Below are positions 27,523 to 37,371 of a stretch of DNA of 64,000 nt, piece after piece; position 1 is the first letter of the stretch, and every line of letters starts with the position of its first letter. The position numbers were made by a program, and so were the translations under genes. The stretch comes from Paenibacillus sp. FSL R7-0337 (GTDB lineage: Bacteria > Bacillota > Bacilli > Paenibacillales > Paenibacillaceae), in the NCBI RefSeq assembly GCF_037969875.1, contig NZ_CP150218.1:2480001-2544000 (forward strand), in the 5' to 3' direction. Under the pieces are notes generated by a model. That model saw only the letters and a program-made list of their open reading frames with translations, had not been told where the DNA came from and ran no database searches.

Positions 27523-28899
27523 TTACCGGTTCTTCAGGCTGTCTGCCAGCGCATAAGCGACCTTCCAGATATCGCCTGCACCCATGGTGATGACCAGATC
27601 ACCGGGAGCAATACGGTTCTGCAGGTCTGCCAGCACATCTTCCTTAGTCGGCAGATGCCGTGCACCGGCGTTGCTGTTCTGCACAATCAGCTCTACCAGC
27701 TTAGCGGAGGTGACTCCCTCTATCTGCTTCTCTCCCGCAGGGGAGTAGATATCGGTAATAATCACTTCATCCGCTTCGCTGAACGCGCGGCTGAACGCAT
27801 CCAGCAGGAAGAAGGTACGTGTGTAGCGCTGCGGCTGGAACACGGCGATAATGCGTTTGCCGGTTGCCTTGGCGGCGCTGATCGTAGCCTGAATCTCTGT
27901 TGGATGATGTGCGTAATCATCAATGACGAGAATCTCGTCAACCTCGCCCAGCACCTGGAAGCGTCTTTTGGCGCCGTGGAACTTCACAATCGCAGCCGCA
28001 ATGGCTTCAAAGGCAATGCCTGATTTCAGACAAGAAATCACTGCCGCCATAGAGTTATACAGATTGTATTGTCCCGGAATAGAGAGCTCAATACGGCCTA
28101 ATACCTCAGTTCCATGATTCATGGTATACGATACCTGACGGTCACCGAGGACAATATCAGTCGCTGTATAATCAGCCGTCTCTGATTCGATCCCGTAGCT
28201 GATCACTTTACCTTTTACCTTAGGCAGCAGGGATTTCAGATTCTCATCATCCGCACATACGATAGCTGTCCCGTCCTCGCGCAGCTGATTCATGAACTGA
28301 ACATAAGCATCCTTCAGCTTGCCGAAGTCGCCGCCGTAGTTCTCCAGATGGTCCGCTTCAATGTTCGTAACGATTCCCAGCCAAGGATGGTATTGCAGGA
28401 ACGAGCCGTCACTCTCATCGGCCTCTGCCACGACGAATTCCCCTTGTCCCGCTTTGGCATTCGTGCCGACATTCATAATCTCCCCGCCGATAATGTAGGT
28501 AGGGTCCACGCCGCAGTCTTCCATAACCAGAGCAATCATGGATGAGGTGGTAGTCTTGCCGTGCGCTCCGGCCACCGCAACGCCCTTGCGTTCATTCAGC
28601 AGCCGGGCCAGCATCTGCGAGCGGTGCAGAACCGGTATTTTCAGACGCTCTGCTTCCACCCATTCCACATTATCCGCGGCAAGTGCCGTGGAATAGACGA
28701 CCAGATCCGCACCTTTTACCTGCTCCGCCGTATGCCCGATGAAGACCTTGGCACCTTTTGCTATCAATTTCTCCGTTAACTCCTGGGCAGCTACGTCAGA
28801 GCCTGTAACTGTATATCCCATCTCCAGCATCACCCGGGCAATCGCGCTCATACCATAGCCGCCGATCCCTATAAAATGCACACGTTCAGTAGTATCCAA
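27523..28899 (-). CDS. murC: UDP-N-acetylmuramate--L-alanine ligase
   Basis: 458 aa from TTG 28899 (GGTGA 7 bases upstream), giving the family-like start LDTTERVHFIGIGGYGMSAI. An ATG at 28956 would add 19 residues overlapping folC. MurC adds L-alanine to UDP-MurNAc in the cytosolic peptidoglycan pathway. The ATP loop is VAGAHGKTTTSSMIA, followed by EADESDGSFLQY and IDDYAHHPTEI. It overlaps or abuts the folC stop, so it belongs to the valS-folC operon. Confidence 0.93.
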   Translation of the reverse strand: MDTTERVHFIGIGGYGMSAIARVMLEMGYTVTGSDVAAQELTEKLIAKGAKVFIGHTAEQVKGADLVVYSTALAADNVEWVEAERLKIPVLHRSQMLARLLNERKGVAVAGAHGKTTTSSMIALVMEDCGVDPTYIIGGEIMNVGTNAKAGQGEFVVAEADESDGSFLQYHPWLGIVTNIEADHLENYGGDFGKLKDAYVQFMNQLREDGTAIVCADDENLKSLLPKVKGKVISYGIESETADYTATDIVLGDRQVSYTMNHGTEVLGRIELSIPGQYNLYNSMAAVISCLKSGIAFEAIAAAIVKFHGAKRRFQVLGEVDEILVIDDYAHHPTEIQATISAAKATGKRIIAVFQPQRYTRTFFLLDAFSRAFSEADEVIITDIYSPAGEKQIEGVTSAKLVELIVQNSNAGARHLPTKEDVLADLQNRIAPGDLVITMGAGDIWKVAYALADSLKNR

Positions 28900-28906
28900 C
28901 AGTTCG

Positions 28907-30283
28907 TCACCAGCCTTTTTCAGAATCGGGTTGCCGTAAAAGCGTACTGCGCACATCAGAAATCAAATACAGCGTTCCGGACACAACTGCGAGGTCATCG
29001 TCCGCTGTGATCGTCTGCAGCTTCTGCAGCGCTTGGCCCCAATTACGTTCTACTATGATTTCCAAGTTTTCCTTGGCATATTTACTCCGCAGATTTTCTG
29101 CGATCGCCTGCAGATCTTCCGCGTCCATTTTCTTACGGAAATCCGGTTCGGTCAGGATGAGCGTATCCACTATAGGCAGTATATGCTTGAGATACGACTC
29201 GTGATGCTTATTTGCCAGCATCCCCATGAGCAAATTTAATTTACCGTAAGGCTGGAACTGCGGAAGGCTCTTCGCGAGGCTCTCAGCCCCTTCCGGATTG
29301 TGCGCGCCGTCCAGAATAATTCTGGGCGAGGTGCTCACTTCCTCCAGTCTTCCGGCCCAGAATGTGCCGCGGAAGCCCTCCAGCACATCCTCGTCCTCCA
29401 GCATGAAGGCCATATACTGCCTCAGCACCTCAAGGACCATCATTGCTCCGGCTGCATTCTGCAGCTGGTGTTCGCCTTTCATGGCAATGTCCAGCTCAAG
29501 CCCCCGGAACGGCCCGTTGAAGGTGAAGTGCTGGCAGCCGTCTCTCAGTTCAACTCCGCTATAGCTGAAATCTTCTCCCGCTAAATAGAGTGTCGAACGG
29601 GTAGCCGCCGCCTTGGCCTTCAATACAGCTACAGCTTCGGGCTGGCTCACACAGCTGACTACAGGAACGCCCGGCTTAATAATCCCGGCCTTCTCGCCGG
29701 CAATTAGCGTAAGCGTATCTCCCAGCACATCGGTATGGTCATGTCCCACATTAGTAATGACCGACACAACCGGAGTGACGATATTCGTTACATCCAGCCT
29801 TCCCCCAAGCCCCGTCTCCCATACGACTACATCGGGATAACAGACTTCGCCGTAATAGAGAATCGCAAGCGCCGTCGCCACCTCGAACATGGTCGGTGAG
29901 CCCAGCTCAGTGCCCGCAATCTCCCGGGCCAGCGGACGCAGCTGATTGGCAAGCGCAAGCAGCGTCTCCTCAGGAATATCCGTCCCGTTGTACTGGAACC
30001 GGTTCGTGAACTTCGTGATATAAGGAGAGGTAAAGGTCCCCACCGAATATCCGCTCTGAATAAGGGCCGAGGTCAAAAAGGCGCAGGTTGAGCCCTTGCC
30101 GTTCGTCCCGGCCACATGAATGAACTTAAGCTTCCGGTGCGGATGTCCCAGCTTCTCCATTAGAAGCTCTATCCGCTCCAGACCCGGCCGGATTCCAAAA
30201 GGAATCAGACTGTTGATCCAGTCTACCGCTTCTGTATAAGAATTTAAGGGAGCGGCAGCGCCGCTCCAGGTGATCTCTTCCAT
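28907..30283 (-). CDS. folC: Folylpolyglutamate / dihydrofolate synthase
   Basis: 458 aa. It adds glutamate to dihydropteroate and/or tetrahydrofolate. The ATP loop is HVAGTNGKGSTCAFL near residue 58; other Mur-ligase-type motifs are WETGLGGRLDVTN and ILDGAHNPEGAESL. It follows valS by 5 bases, as in B. subtilis. Confidence 0.95.
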   Translation of the reverse strand: MEEITWSGAAAPLNSYTEAVDWINSLIPFGIRPGLERIELLMEKLGHPHRKLKFIHVAGTNGKGSTCAFLTSALIQSGYSVGTFTSPYITKFTNRFQYNGTDIPEETLLALANQLRPLAREIAGTELGSPTMFEVATALAILYYGEVCYPDVVVWETGLGGRLDVTNIVTPVVSVITNVGHDHTDVLGDTLTLIAGEKAGIIKPGVPVVSCVSQPEAVAVLKAKAAATRSTLYLAGEDFSYSGVELRDGCQHFTFNGPFRGLELDIAMKGEHQLQNAAGAMMVLEVLRQYMAFMLEDEDVLEGFRGTFWAGRLEEVSTSPRIILDGAHNPEGAESLAKSLPQFQPYGKLNLLMGMLANKHHESYLKHILPIVDTLILTEPDFRKKMDAEDLQAIAENLRSKYAKENLEIIVERNWGQALQKLQTITADDDLAVVSGTLYLISDVRSTLLRQPDSEKGW

Positions 30284-30288
30284 GTCTG

Positions 30289-33015
30289 TTATCCTCTCAG
30301 CTCTGCAATACGGGCCAGCACTTTCTCGCGTCTGTCGGAATAATCCGCCTGCTTCGCCCGTTCCTCTTCGATAACTTTCGCCGGAGCTTTGGCCACAAAA
30401 CCCTGATTACTGAGCTTCTTCTCCACACGCTCCACTTCGCTGTTCAAGGTCTGAACTTCTTTTTCGAGACGGATAATCTCCTGATCGATATCGATCAGAC
30501 CGGACAGCGGCAGAAGCAGCTCCGCTCCGGTAACCACGGCGGACATCATTTTATCCGGCGTCTGCGGCGCAAGACCTGCTTCGAACGAAGAGGTGTTGCA
30601 GAAGCGCCCGATGTAATTGTCATTGCGGGAAATAATGTCCAGGGTGTCCTGGCTGCCGGCCTTGATGATCAGCTCAACCTTCTTGCTCATTGGCGCATTC
30701 ACTTCCGCACGGATACCGCGAACAGCCCGGATGATATCCATCAGCAGGTTCATCTCTGATACCGCCTGCGGATTCTCAAGCGCCGCATCGTACTTCGGCC
30801 ATTCTGCCAAGGTGATGGATTCGCCCTGATGCGGCAGATGCTGCCAGATTTCCTCCGTAATGAAAGGCATGAACGGGTGAATCAGGCGCAATGTGCGGTC
30901 CAGTACATAAGCCAGAACAGACTGTGTCTTGGCCTTGGCAGCTGCGTCCGCTCCGTACAGCGAGAGCTTGGCGAATTCGATATACCAGTCGCACAGATCA
31001 TCCCAGATGAAGTTGTAGAGCAGGCGTCCGGTCTCGCCGAACTCGTACGAGTCAATTAGACGCGTAATATCGCGGGAAGTTTCGTTCAGGCGGTGCAGAA
31101 TCCAGCGGTCTGCTGTGCCAAGCTCTCCTGTAATGTCAATATCTTCAAAGGATACGCCTTCCAGATTCATCAGCGCGAACCGGGAGGCATTCCAGATCTT
31201 GTTGGCAAAATTGCGCGCCTGCTCTACCTTTTCCATACGGAACCGCAGATCCTGGCCCGCTGTACTGCCGGTAGTAATCATATAGCGCATGGCGTCAGCG
31301 CCGTACTGCTCGATAACATCCAGCGGATCGATACCGTTGCCCAGAGACTTGGACATCTTGCGTCCTTCGGCATCGCGTACGAGTCCGTGCATCAGCACAT
31401 CGGAGAACGGCTTCTGGCCTGTGAATTCCATGGCTGAGAAAATCATCCGCGCTACCCAGAAATAGATGATATCGTAACCGGTAACCAGTACGTTGTTCGG
31501 ATAGTAACGCTGATAGTCGCTGTTCTCCCCGTCAGGCCAGCCTAAGGTAGCAAACGGCCAGAGGTTGGAGCTGAACCAGGTATCCAGAACATCCTCATCC
31601 TGCTTCAGGTCGGATAGCCCGCTGATGCGGCGTGCTTCTTCTTCATCGTGTGCAACTACAAGCTCCCCGGTAGATTCGGAGTACCAGGCCGGAATCCGGT
31701 GACCCCACCACAATTGGCGGGAGATACACCAGTCGCGGACATTCTCGATCCAGTTCAGGTACGTCTTCTCGAAGCGGTCCGGCACGAAGTGGACCCCGTC
31801 ACCGTCCTTCTGTGCAGCGATAGCTGCTTCTGCCAGCGGCTGCATTTTGACGAACCACTGGGTGGACAGATAAGGCTCTACAACAGCCCCCGAACGCTCA
31901 CTGTGCCCAACCTGATGTACGTGATCCTCAATGGAGATCAGCACGCCTTGCTCCTTCAGGTCAGCTACGATGGCCTTACGGCAGTCGCTGCGGTCCATTC
32001 CCTGGTAAGCGCCCGCTTCCTCGTTCATCACTCCGCCTTCATCCATTACGTTGATCTGCGGAAGGTTATGGCGGACTCCCATCTCGAAGTCGTTCGGATC
32101 ATGCGCCGGTGTAATCTTAACCGCACCGCTGCCGAACTCCTTATCTACGTAATCATCAGCAATAACCGGAATCTCTCTGCCTATTATCGGCAGGACCAGC
32201 GCCTGGCCAATCAGATGCTTGTAACGGTCATCTTCCGGGTGTACTGCTACGGCTGTATCGCCCAGCATCGTCTCAGGCCGTGTGGTAGCCACCGTGATAT
32301 GGCCGCTGCCATCCTTAAGCGGATAACGCAGATGGTACAGATGCCCGTTCACTTCCTTGTATTCAACCTCGATATCCGAGAGCGCTGTACGGGCAGCCGG
32401 GTCCCAGTTAATAATCCGCTTGCCGCGATAGATCAAGCCCTTCTGGTACAGCTCCACAAATACCTTACTTACCGCCTTCTTCATTCCATCATCAAAGGTG
32501 AAGCGTTCGCGGGAGTAATCGAGGGACAGGCCCATCTTGGCCCACTGGTCATGAATGGTCTGGGCATACTGGTCTTTCCAGTCCCATACCTGCTCCAGGA
32601 ACTTCTCGCGTCCCAGATCATGGCGGGAAATTCCCTGCTGGCGCAGCTTCTGCTCTACCTTGGTCTGCGTAGCAATCCCTGCATGGTCCGTACCCGGCAG
32701 CCACAGGGTATCATATCCCTGCATCCGCTTGGTGCGGATCAGCACATCCTGAAGAGTGAAATCCAGCGCGTGTCCGATATGCAGCATTCCTGTTACATTC
32801 GGCGGCGGAATCACGATGCTGTAAGGCTCCGCATCCGGCCGCTTGCCGGCTTCGAAGAAGCCCTTCTCCATCCAGTACGCATACCATTTCTTCTCTGCCG
32901 CTCCCGGATCATATGTAGTCGGCATGTCGCTCTGCTTGTGATTAGCTGAAGCGGTAGCTTCTACCGCTTCCTGCCCGTTCGGCAGCTCTGCTGCTGCATT
33001 GTTGTTATCAGCCAT
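30289..33015 (-). CDS. valS: Valyl-tRNA synthetase
   Basis: 908 aa class Ia synthetase. The HIGH motif is in [22 protein letters not shown] in [15 protein letters not shown], an editing domain lies between them, and the C-terminal coiled coil is rich in Glu and Lys ([21 protein letters not shown]). An N-terminal extension of about 35 residues precedes [14 protein letters not shown]. Expression is controlled by the upstream T-box. Confidence 0.97.
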   Translation of the reverse strand: MADNNNAAAELPNGQEAVEATASANHKQSDMPTTYDPGAAEKKWYAYWMEKGFFEAGKRPDAEPYSIVIPPPNVTGMLHIGHALDFTLQDVLIRTKRMQGYDTLWLPGTDHAGIATQTKVEQKLRQQGISRHDLGREKFLEQVWDWKDQYAQTIHDQWAKMGLSLDYSRERFTFDDGMKKAVSKVFVELYQKGLIYRGKRIINWDPAARTALSDIEVEYKEVNGHLYHLRYPLKDGSGHITVATTRPETMLGDTAVAVHPEDDRYKHLIGQALVLPIIGREIPVIADDYVDKEFGSGAVKITPAHDPNDFEMGVRHNLPQINVMDEGGVMNEEAGAYQGMDRSDCRKAIVADLKEQGVLISIEDHVHQVGHSERSGAVVEPYLSTQWFVKMQPLAEAAIAAQKDGDGVHFVPDRFEKTYLNWIENVRDWCISRQLWWGHRIPAWYSESTGELVVAHDEEEARRISGLSDLKQDEDVLDTWFSSNLWPFATLGWPDGENSDYQRYYPNNVLVTGYDIIYFWVARMIFSAMEFTGQKPFSDVLMHGLVRDAEGRKMSKSLGNGIDPLDVIEQYGADAMRYMITTGSTAGQDLRFRMEKVEQARNFANKIWNASRFALMNLEGVSFEDIDITGELGTADRWILHRLNETSRDITRLIDSYEFGETGRLLYNFIWDDLCDWYIEFAKLSLYGADAAAKAKTQSVLAYVLDRTLRLIHPFMPFITEEIWQHLPHQGESITLAEWPKYDAALENPQAVSEMNLLMDIIRAVRGIRAEVNAPMSKKVELIIKAGSQDTLDIISRNDNYIGRFCNTSSFEAGLAPQTPDKMMSAVVTGAELLLPLSGLIDIDQEIIRLEKEVQTLNSEVERVEKKLSNQGFVAKAPAKVIEEERAKQADYSDRREKVLARIAELRG

Positions 33016-33064
33016 TGTGAACCCTCCACTGTTAAATGTATTGAGTAGCTAGCGGTTTCTGAGA

Positions 33065-33375
33065 ATACAAAAAGGCCCTTCGTCTCAAAGGACGAAAGGC
33101 CATTCTTTCGCGGTACCACCTTTGTTTCGCGCCAACAAAAAATAAACCACTGCCTTAAGTTCCCTTGCAGGTTCCTAAAGCTTAGCGCGACACTCATGCA
33201 GGGTAACGGCTGCAACCGGCCGCATCCTAACCGGTCTTCATGATGAAGACAAGCTCAGAAGGGCAACTCCGGGGCGACTTCGGGGGCTGCATCCTGCGGG
33301 AATTCACACCAATGATAATCCCGCTCTCTGAAGGGCTGACCGCCTACTCTTCCCGTTCCCAGTCTTTAAGCTAGT
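33065..33375 (-). promoter_or_regulatory. T-box riboswitch of valS (specifier GTC)
   Basis: On the minus strand the conserved AGGTGGTACCGCG lies at 33109-33122 and is followed by a terminator (33069-33102) whose 5' arm overlaps the antiterminator. Stem I has the AGTA and GGTGTGAA loops. In the specifier loop the sequence GAA-GTC-G puts a GTC (valine) codon at 33276-33278, matching valS. Uncharged tRNA-Val should favour antitermination. Its AGAGAG and distal-loop elements are all recognisable. Confidence 0.9.
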
Positions 33376-33389
33376 TATTACTTAGTTCA

Positions 33390-33418
33390 ATAATACATTC
33401 AGTGTTATCCCTAGTCAA
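33390..33418 (-). promoter_or_regulatory. Sigma-A promoter of valS-folC-murC
   Basis: On the minus strand TTGACT (33413-33418), 17 bases, TATTAT (33390-33395), directly upstream of the T-box leader. Confidence 0.75.
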
Positions 33419-33461
33419 CCAGCATATACACAAAGGGCGCGCAGCAGACGAACCTTGGCGC

Positions 33462-34124
33462 TTACTCCCCGCTCCAGATCACTTGAACCACATTGAAGCC
33501 CTGATTGCTGCCTGTTCCGGGAGCGCCATCCAGCGTAACGGAGAATGTGCTTCCGGCATCAATAATCGAGAAGGCTGAGGCTGAGACTTCCTCGGACTTG
33601 GAGGTAGCTCCTTTTTGTACAAAATAGTCCTTATACGTATTGCCGAGCGTCTCCAGACTCTGCTTCGTACGGTAGCTGAAGGTCGCAGACGGCTTGCCGG
33701 TCGCCGAGCCTTCGATCAGATCATATATCTTCGCGTCCGCCGGAAGCGGGAAGTCCGCCGGCAGGCTCTTCGGCCGCTTCACAGAATCCGCTGGTGTTCC
33801 TGCGGACGAGCCTCCGGAGGAGACAGCCGGAGCAGCCGCATCACCGATGATGACCCGGCTGGTTGCAGCATCATAAGTGACAGCGGTGTTCAGCGCTTCG
33901 CCGATAGAGCGTACAGGCAGATAAGTGATGCCGTTGTAGGTAATCGGGGCGAGGGTTTTGCCGTTGCCGTCTTTGGGCGTGTATGCCTGACCATTCACGA
34001 CGATCCCGATTTTGTTGTTCAGGAGCGCCTTGATCTCCTGCAGATTGCTGGCGGCGTAGACACCGGCCGAGACTGTGAGCGTCAAGCTTAGTGCGGCCGC
34101 AGTGGCTGCCACTTTTCTCTTCAT
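33462..34124 (-). CDS. Secreted stalk-domain (copper amine oxidase N-like) protein
   Basis: 220 aa from ATG 34124. A signal peptide (KRKVAATAAALSLTLTVSAGVYAA) precedes a copper-amine-oxidase-N/stalk module (IVVNGQAYTPKDGNGKTLAPITYNGITYLPVRSIGEALN). A Ser/Gly linker and a C-terminal beta-rich domain without a name I recognise follow. Such modules are common on Paenibacillus exported proteins; substrate and role are unknown. Confidence 0.7.
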   Translation of the reverse strand: MKRKVAATAAALSLTLTVSAGVYAASNLQEIKALLNNKIGIVVNGQAYTPKDGNGKTLAPITYNGITYLPVRSIGEALNTAVTYDAATSRVIIGDAAAPAVSSGGSSAGTPADSVKRPKSLPADFPLPADAKIYDLIEGSATGKPSATFSYRTKQSLETLGNTYKDYFVQKGATSKSEEVSASAFSIIDAGSTFSVTLDGAPGTGSNQGFNVVQVIWSGE

Positions 34125-34291
34125 GTGAGTGATCATCCTTCCAGAAGTGGTGTACCAGCGCATAGCTGCCTGAATGTGTAATGTATGTAGGCCGGTAGTG
34201 ACTATTACCCCCGGCTGAACGGTTTGTACCCAGAAGCGGAGATCTTATATACAGACCGCATAATAAAAATCACTTCATCGCTTCACAAAGA

Positions 34292-34337
34292 AACAGGAAC
34301 AGCCCCATCCGTAAGGAAAGGGCTGTTCCTGTTAAGC
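34292..34337 (-). terminator. Rho-independent terminator after spoVID
   Basis: On the minus strand AACAGGAACAGCCC pairs perfectly with GGGCTGTTCCTGTT around a 14-base loop, followed by TCTTTG. The stem also works on the plus strand. Confidence 0.7.
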
Positions 34338-34362
34338 CTGAATTCTCCGCGCATCATCAATC

Positions 34363-35616
34363 TCAAGGGATGTATAATACCTGTCCCTCTTCTACAACCT
34401 GGCCGGACAGCCGGTTATACATGGTCAGCTCCCGGGTGCTTAGCTGGTATTTCTCGGCTATGGTATCCAGCGTCTCTTCCCGCTGCACGATGCAGAGCCT
34501 TACCTTCCGGAACAGCTCCGTTCCGCCCATGCCGCCGATGAACCGGCTCTTCCACGCTGTATCATTGCCGGGCTCAGGGACAGCCTCCGCTACAGAGTCA
34601 ATATCGCCCGCGAGCAGTTCCTCCTGCTCTCTGTTGGCGCGGCTTGCGCTGAGCAGCGAAGAGAAGGTGAGCGGCTCCTGCTCGGCGGCTCCCGGTTCTT
34701 TTTTGCTGCCAAGGGCAACCTTGAGATCCTGCTTCTCTTCCGGGGGAGCCAGAGATTCCGCAGACAGGAAGACCTCATTGTCTGTGGCCTGGATCTCCTC
34801 TGCCGCCTCCCCTTCTTCGTTCCCGGCAAACAGCGCAGCAGCATCATTGGCAGCGGAGGTTAGCACCGGCTCAGGCTGCGTTGCGGCATGAAGCTTCGCA
34901 TTGCCCCAATGATCCACTGTGTTCAAGACGGCGCTGCCTGCCGAAGAAGCCGTATCCAGGCTATGGGTCCTTGCTCTGGGTTCCTTGTCCTTCAGGGGTG
35001 TGGAGAGATAGGCAGCGGGCTGGGTGTACGCAGCGTCTTCCGCATACAGCGGCTCAGCTGCAGCCTCAGCCGGATCAGCAGAGCTCTGATCTTCTTCAGA
35101 GCCCTCGGACGCCCCCTCGCCATAGGTCCAAAGCGAATTCTCATACAGGGTATCATTCTCCGGACTGCGTAATTTCTCCTCAGACGTATTGCCGTCTCCT
35201 GCCTCCGGCGAATACGCTACCGTGTATTCCTCCTGCTGCCAGGCCGGCTGTGCATCTGCACTTCCGATTCCGCGCAGCGAGAGCACTCCGGTAATGTTGA
35301 CGGTTCGCATCGTCAGCAGATCAATATCGAAATTCTCGATCTCCACCCCTATGTCATCAAGTGAGCTGACCCGGGTCAGCGGAACAGTGATTTCAACGGG
35401 AATTGCATGCTCCAGACGTTGTGTAAGGTCATCCTCCCCCCGGTAGAGTCCGGTGAGCAGCAGTTGTCCGTGCAGTTCAGCCCGGTCCTCACGCTGGATG
35501 ACCTGGATGTCGGGAACCAGCTCGACTTCCTCCAGCTCTGCTATTCCCGGAAGCTCTTCCGAAAGGTGAATGCGTTCATAAATATCAAACCGCAAGCCAT
35601 GGGACTGGTCAAACAC
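34363..35616 (-). CDS. spoVID: Stage VI sporulation protein D (spore coat assembly, LysM)
   Basis: 417 aa from GTG 35616, which has AAGGAGG 9 bases upstream; the ATG 24 bases earlier would put the ribosome site inside the coding region. The N-terminal SpoVID domain (LRFDIYERIHLSEELPGIAE, about 6-120) binds coat proteins. The long middle is acidic and low complexity, and residues 370-417 form a LysM domain (CIVQREETLDTIAEKYQLST). SpoVID encases the coat and binds SafA, whose gene begins at the left edge of this window. In B. subtilis spoVID likewise lies between hemL and valS. Confidence 0.82.
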   Translation of the reverse strand: MFDQSHGLRFDIYERIHLSEELPGIAELEEVELVPDIQVIQREDRAELHGQLLLTGLYRGEDDLTQRLEHAIPVEITVPLTRVSSLDDIGVEIENFDIDLLTMRTVNITGVLSLRGIGSADAQPAWQQEEYTVAYSPEAGDGNTSEEKLRSPENDTLYENSLWTYGEGASEGSEEDQSSADPAEAAAEPLYAEDAAYTQPAAYLSTPLKDKEPRARTHSLDTASSAGSAVLNTVDHWGNAKLHAATQPEPVLTSAANDAAALFAGNEEGEAAEEIQATDNEVFLSAESLAPPEEKQDLKVALGSKKEPGAAEQEPLTFSSLLSASRANREQEELLAGDIDSVAEAVPEPGNDTAWKSRFIGGMGGTELFRKVRLCIVQREETLDTIAEKYQLSTRELTMYNRLSGQVVEEGQVLYIP

Positions 35617-35751
35617 GGGAAATGTCCTCCTTCTTGGCATAATCTATCCCTGAGACAAGCCCAGAGTATAAGCCCAAAATGTTACTCCCCTCATGTATAT
35701 GCTTCAATCAGGCAGGCATGACAACTTTGCCGCTTCAATTGCGGACAGCGT

Positions 35752-37173
35752 CTATCCCAGGGGAGAAAGGGCTGTACGTGCATCAGGAATAGAGTAGTGC
35801 TGTGGAAGCTTGACACGCAGCGTTACGGCAAGCGGATTCCCCGGACTACACTCGTTAAGCACATCCGCCGGATGAAAAGCTGCCGGCAGCGCACCCGCTC
35901 CCGGTTCTTCCTCAAACCGGAGGTAATCCGGAATTGCCGGTCGGCCCGCCCGCAGACTGACCGCTCTCTGGTATACATTCAGCGTGCCCGCAGCCATGAC
36001 ATCCAGCGAACGGGTCTGCTCTGCCCACTGCTTAGCCTGGAGGCCGGTGCGTCTTCTCAGTTCCTCATCCCCCAGCAGCTGCTCGATCTGCAGGGCGAGC
36101 TGTGCGGCATCTCCGGGAGGAACAATCCAGCCCGTCTCTCCCTGCCGGACCATCTCCGGCATGCCTGCGGTTCCGGCGACAATCGGCGCGATCCCGGCAA
36201 GCTGCGCTTCCGTAACCGAGAAGGGCTGCGTGTCCTGAAGGGAGGGCTGCACATAGATGTCGGCAGCCCGGAGTGCAGCCGGAATGTTGTTCAGCTTCCC
36301 GGTGAAATGGACCTTATCCGCGATACCCAGCCGGCGGGTCTGCTCCATGAGCTCCTCCAGGAGGCTGCCGATTCCAGCCACCGCACAGATCCACTGCTGA
36401 CAGCGCTGCTGCAGAATCCCTAGCGCCTCTATCAGCACATGGACGCCTTTGATATATTCAAGACGTCCGGCATACATGATCACAGGGATTCCTTCTGCAA
36501 ATTGAAGCGGCGGCGTCTCTGCGGCCCGGGCAGCATATTGATGCAGGTCCAGCCCGTACGGCAAGGTATGGATACGTCCTTGGCTGACGCCCAGACTCTG
36601 CGTAAGCTGTCCTATCCACTCCGATGAGACCAGAATCTGGTCAGCCGCCTGGGCCCCCAGTGTCTCAAGTTTGCGGAAATATCTCCAGATCGGCCGCTGC
36701 TCATAGGCCTCCCGGGTCAGTCCGGGCTCAAGTCCCTTGTACTCATAGTAGGTCTCCTTGGTCAATGCCCCATGAACACTTGCGACCAGCGGAACAGGAC
36801 GGCGCATGATCCGCCGCAGCGCATAGGAGGCGATAGGGTCCTGGGCATGAATGACATCATATTCCTCCAGCCCAAGCACAGCGGCGCCGCCCTCGAATAC
36901 GTAACGCCCCAGCTCAAAGCTTAAGATGCCATGCTCCAGATGCAGCGAGGGAAACCGGCCGATATCAAGCCGGGGCAGCAGAAGCGAATAGAACGCTTTT
37001 TTATCAAAAGACTCTGTCCGGTTCAGCAGATACAATGTATTGTTCTCCACATGGCTGCCCATCACTGTAACGGAATGGCCCTGCTCGCCCAGCTTGTCTG
37101 CCAGCTGCTTCATATACGTCCAAATCCCGCCCATATTGGTGAGGCCCCAGTAGGTGACCAGCAATATTTTCAT
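35752..37173 (-). CDS. Glycosyltransferase family 4 protein
   Basis: 473 aa from ATG 37173 (GGGGAGAGG upstream); the longer 39-residue extension is not supported. GT-B fold: acceptor domain ILLVTYWGLTNMGGIWTYMK, then donor domain with VIMYAGRLEYIKGVHVLIEA, VHFTGKLNNIPAALRAADIYVQPS and the ExFSVTEAQLAGIAPI loop. It resembles starch-synthase/MshA-type enzymes. The last 70 residues are an extra proline-rich tail. Acceptor unknown; neighbours give no pathway. Confidence 0.75.
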   Translation of the reverse strand: MKILLVTYWGLTNMGGIWTYMKQLADKLGEQGHSVTVMGSHVENNTLYLLNRTESFDKKAFYSLLLPRLDIGRFPSLHLEHGILSFELGRYVFEGGAAVLGLEEYDVIHAQDPIASYALRRIMRRPVPLVASVHGALTKETYYEYKGLEPGLTREAYEQRPIWRYFRKLETLGAQAADQILVSSEWIGQLTQSLGVSQGRIHTLPYGLDLHQYAARAAETPPLQFAEGIPVIMYAGRLEYIKGVHVLIEALGILQQRCQQWICAVAGIGSLLEELMEQTRRLGIADKVHFTGKLNNIPAALRAADIYVQPSLQDTQPFSVTEAQLAGIAPIVAGTAGMPEMVRQGETGWIVPPGDAAQLALQIEQLLGDEELRRRTGLQAKQWAEQTRSLDVMAAGTLNVYQRAVSLRAGRPAIPDYLRFEEEPGAGALPAAFHPADVLNECSPGNPLAVTLRVKLPQHYSIPDARTALSPLG

Positions 37174-37335
37174 GCATTCCTCTCCCCGGCTTATAGATTT
37201 ATTTAGAGGCACAGGAGCAGTCTGCTCCACCTTAGCCAGGATAGTATATGAAGGTTGCAGACAGGCGGAAATGGATATATGGTCATTCAATACAAATTTT
37301 GAAAATAACTTTTAATCAAGAATCGTCTTTTCGGG

Positions 37336-37341
37336 TATAAT
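37336..37341 (+). promoter_or_regulatory. Possible promoter -10 of the plus-strand GGDEF gene
   Basis: A perfect TATAAT lies about 35 bases before the ATG at 37372. The region 17 bases upstream (TAATCA) is a poor -35, so this is a tentative call. Confidence 0.4.
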
Positions 37342-37371
37342 CGGTATAAATCCTGAAAGGAAATTTCCGAC

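Noticed and set aside
31648-32949. 433-codon plus-strand frame opposite valS
   Set aside because: It is antisense to a well-recognised gene, with no own start signals or family.
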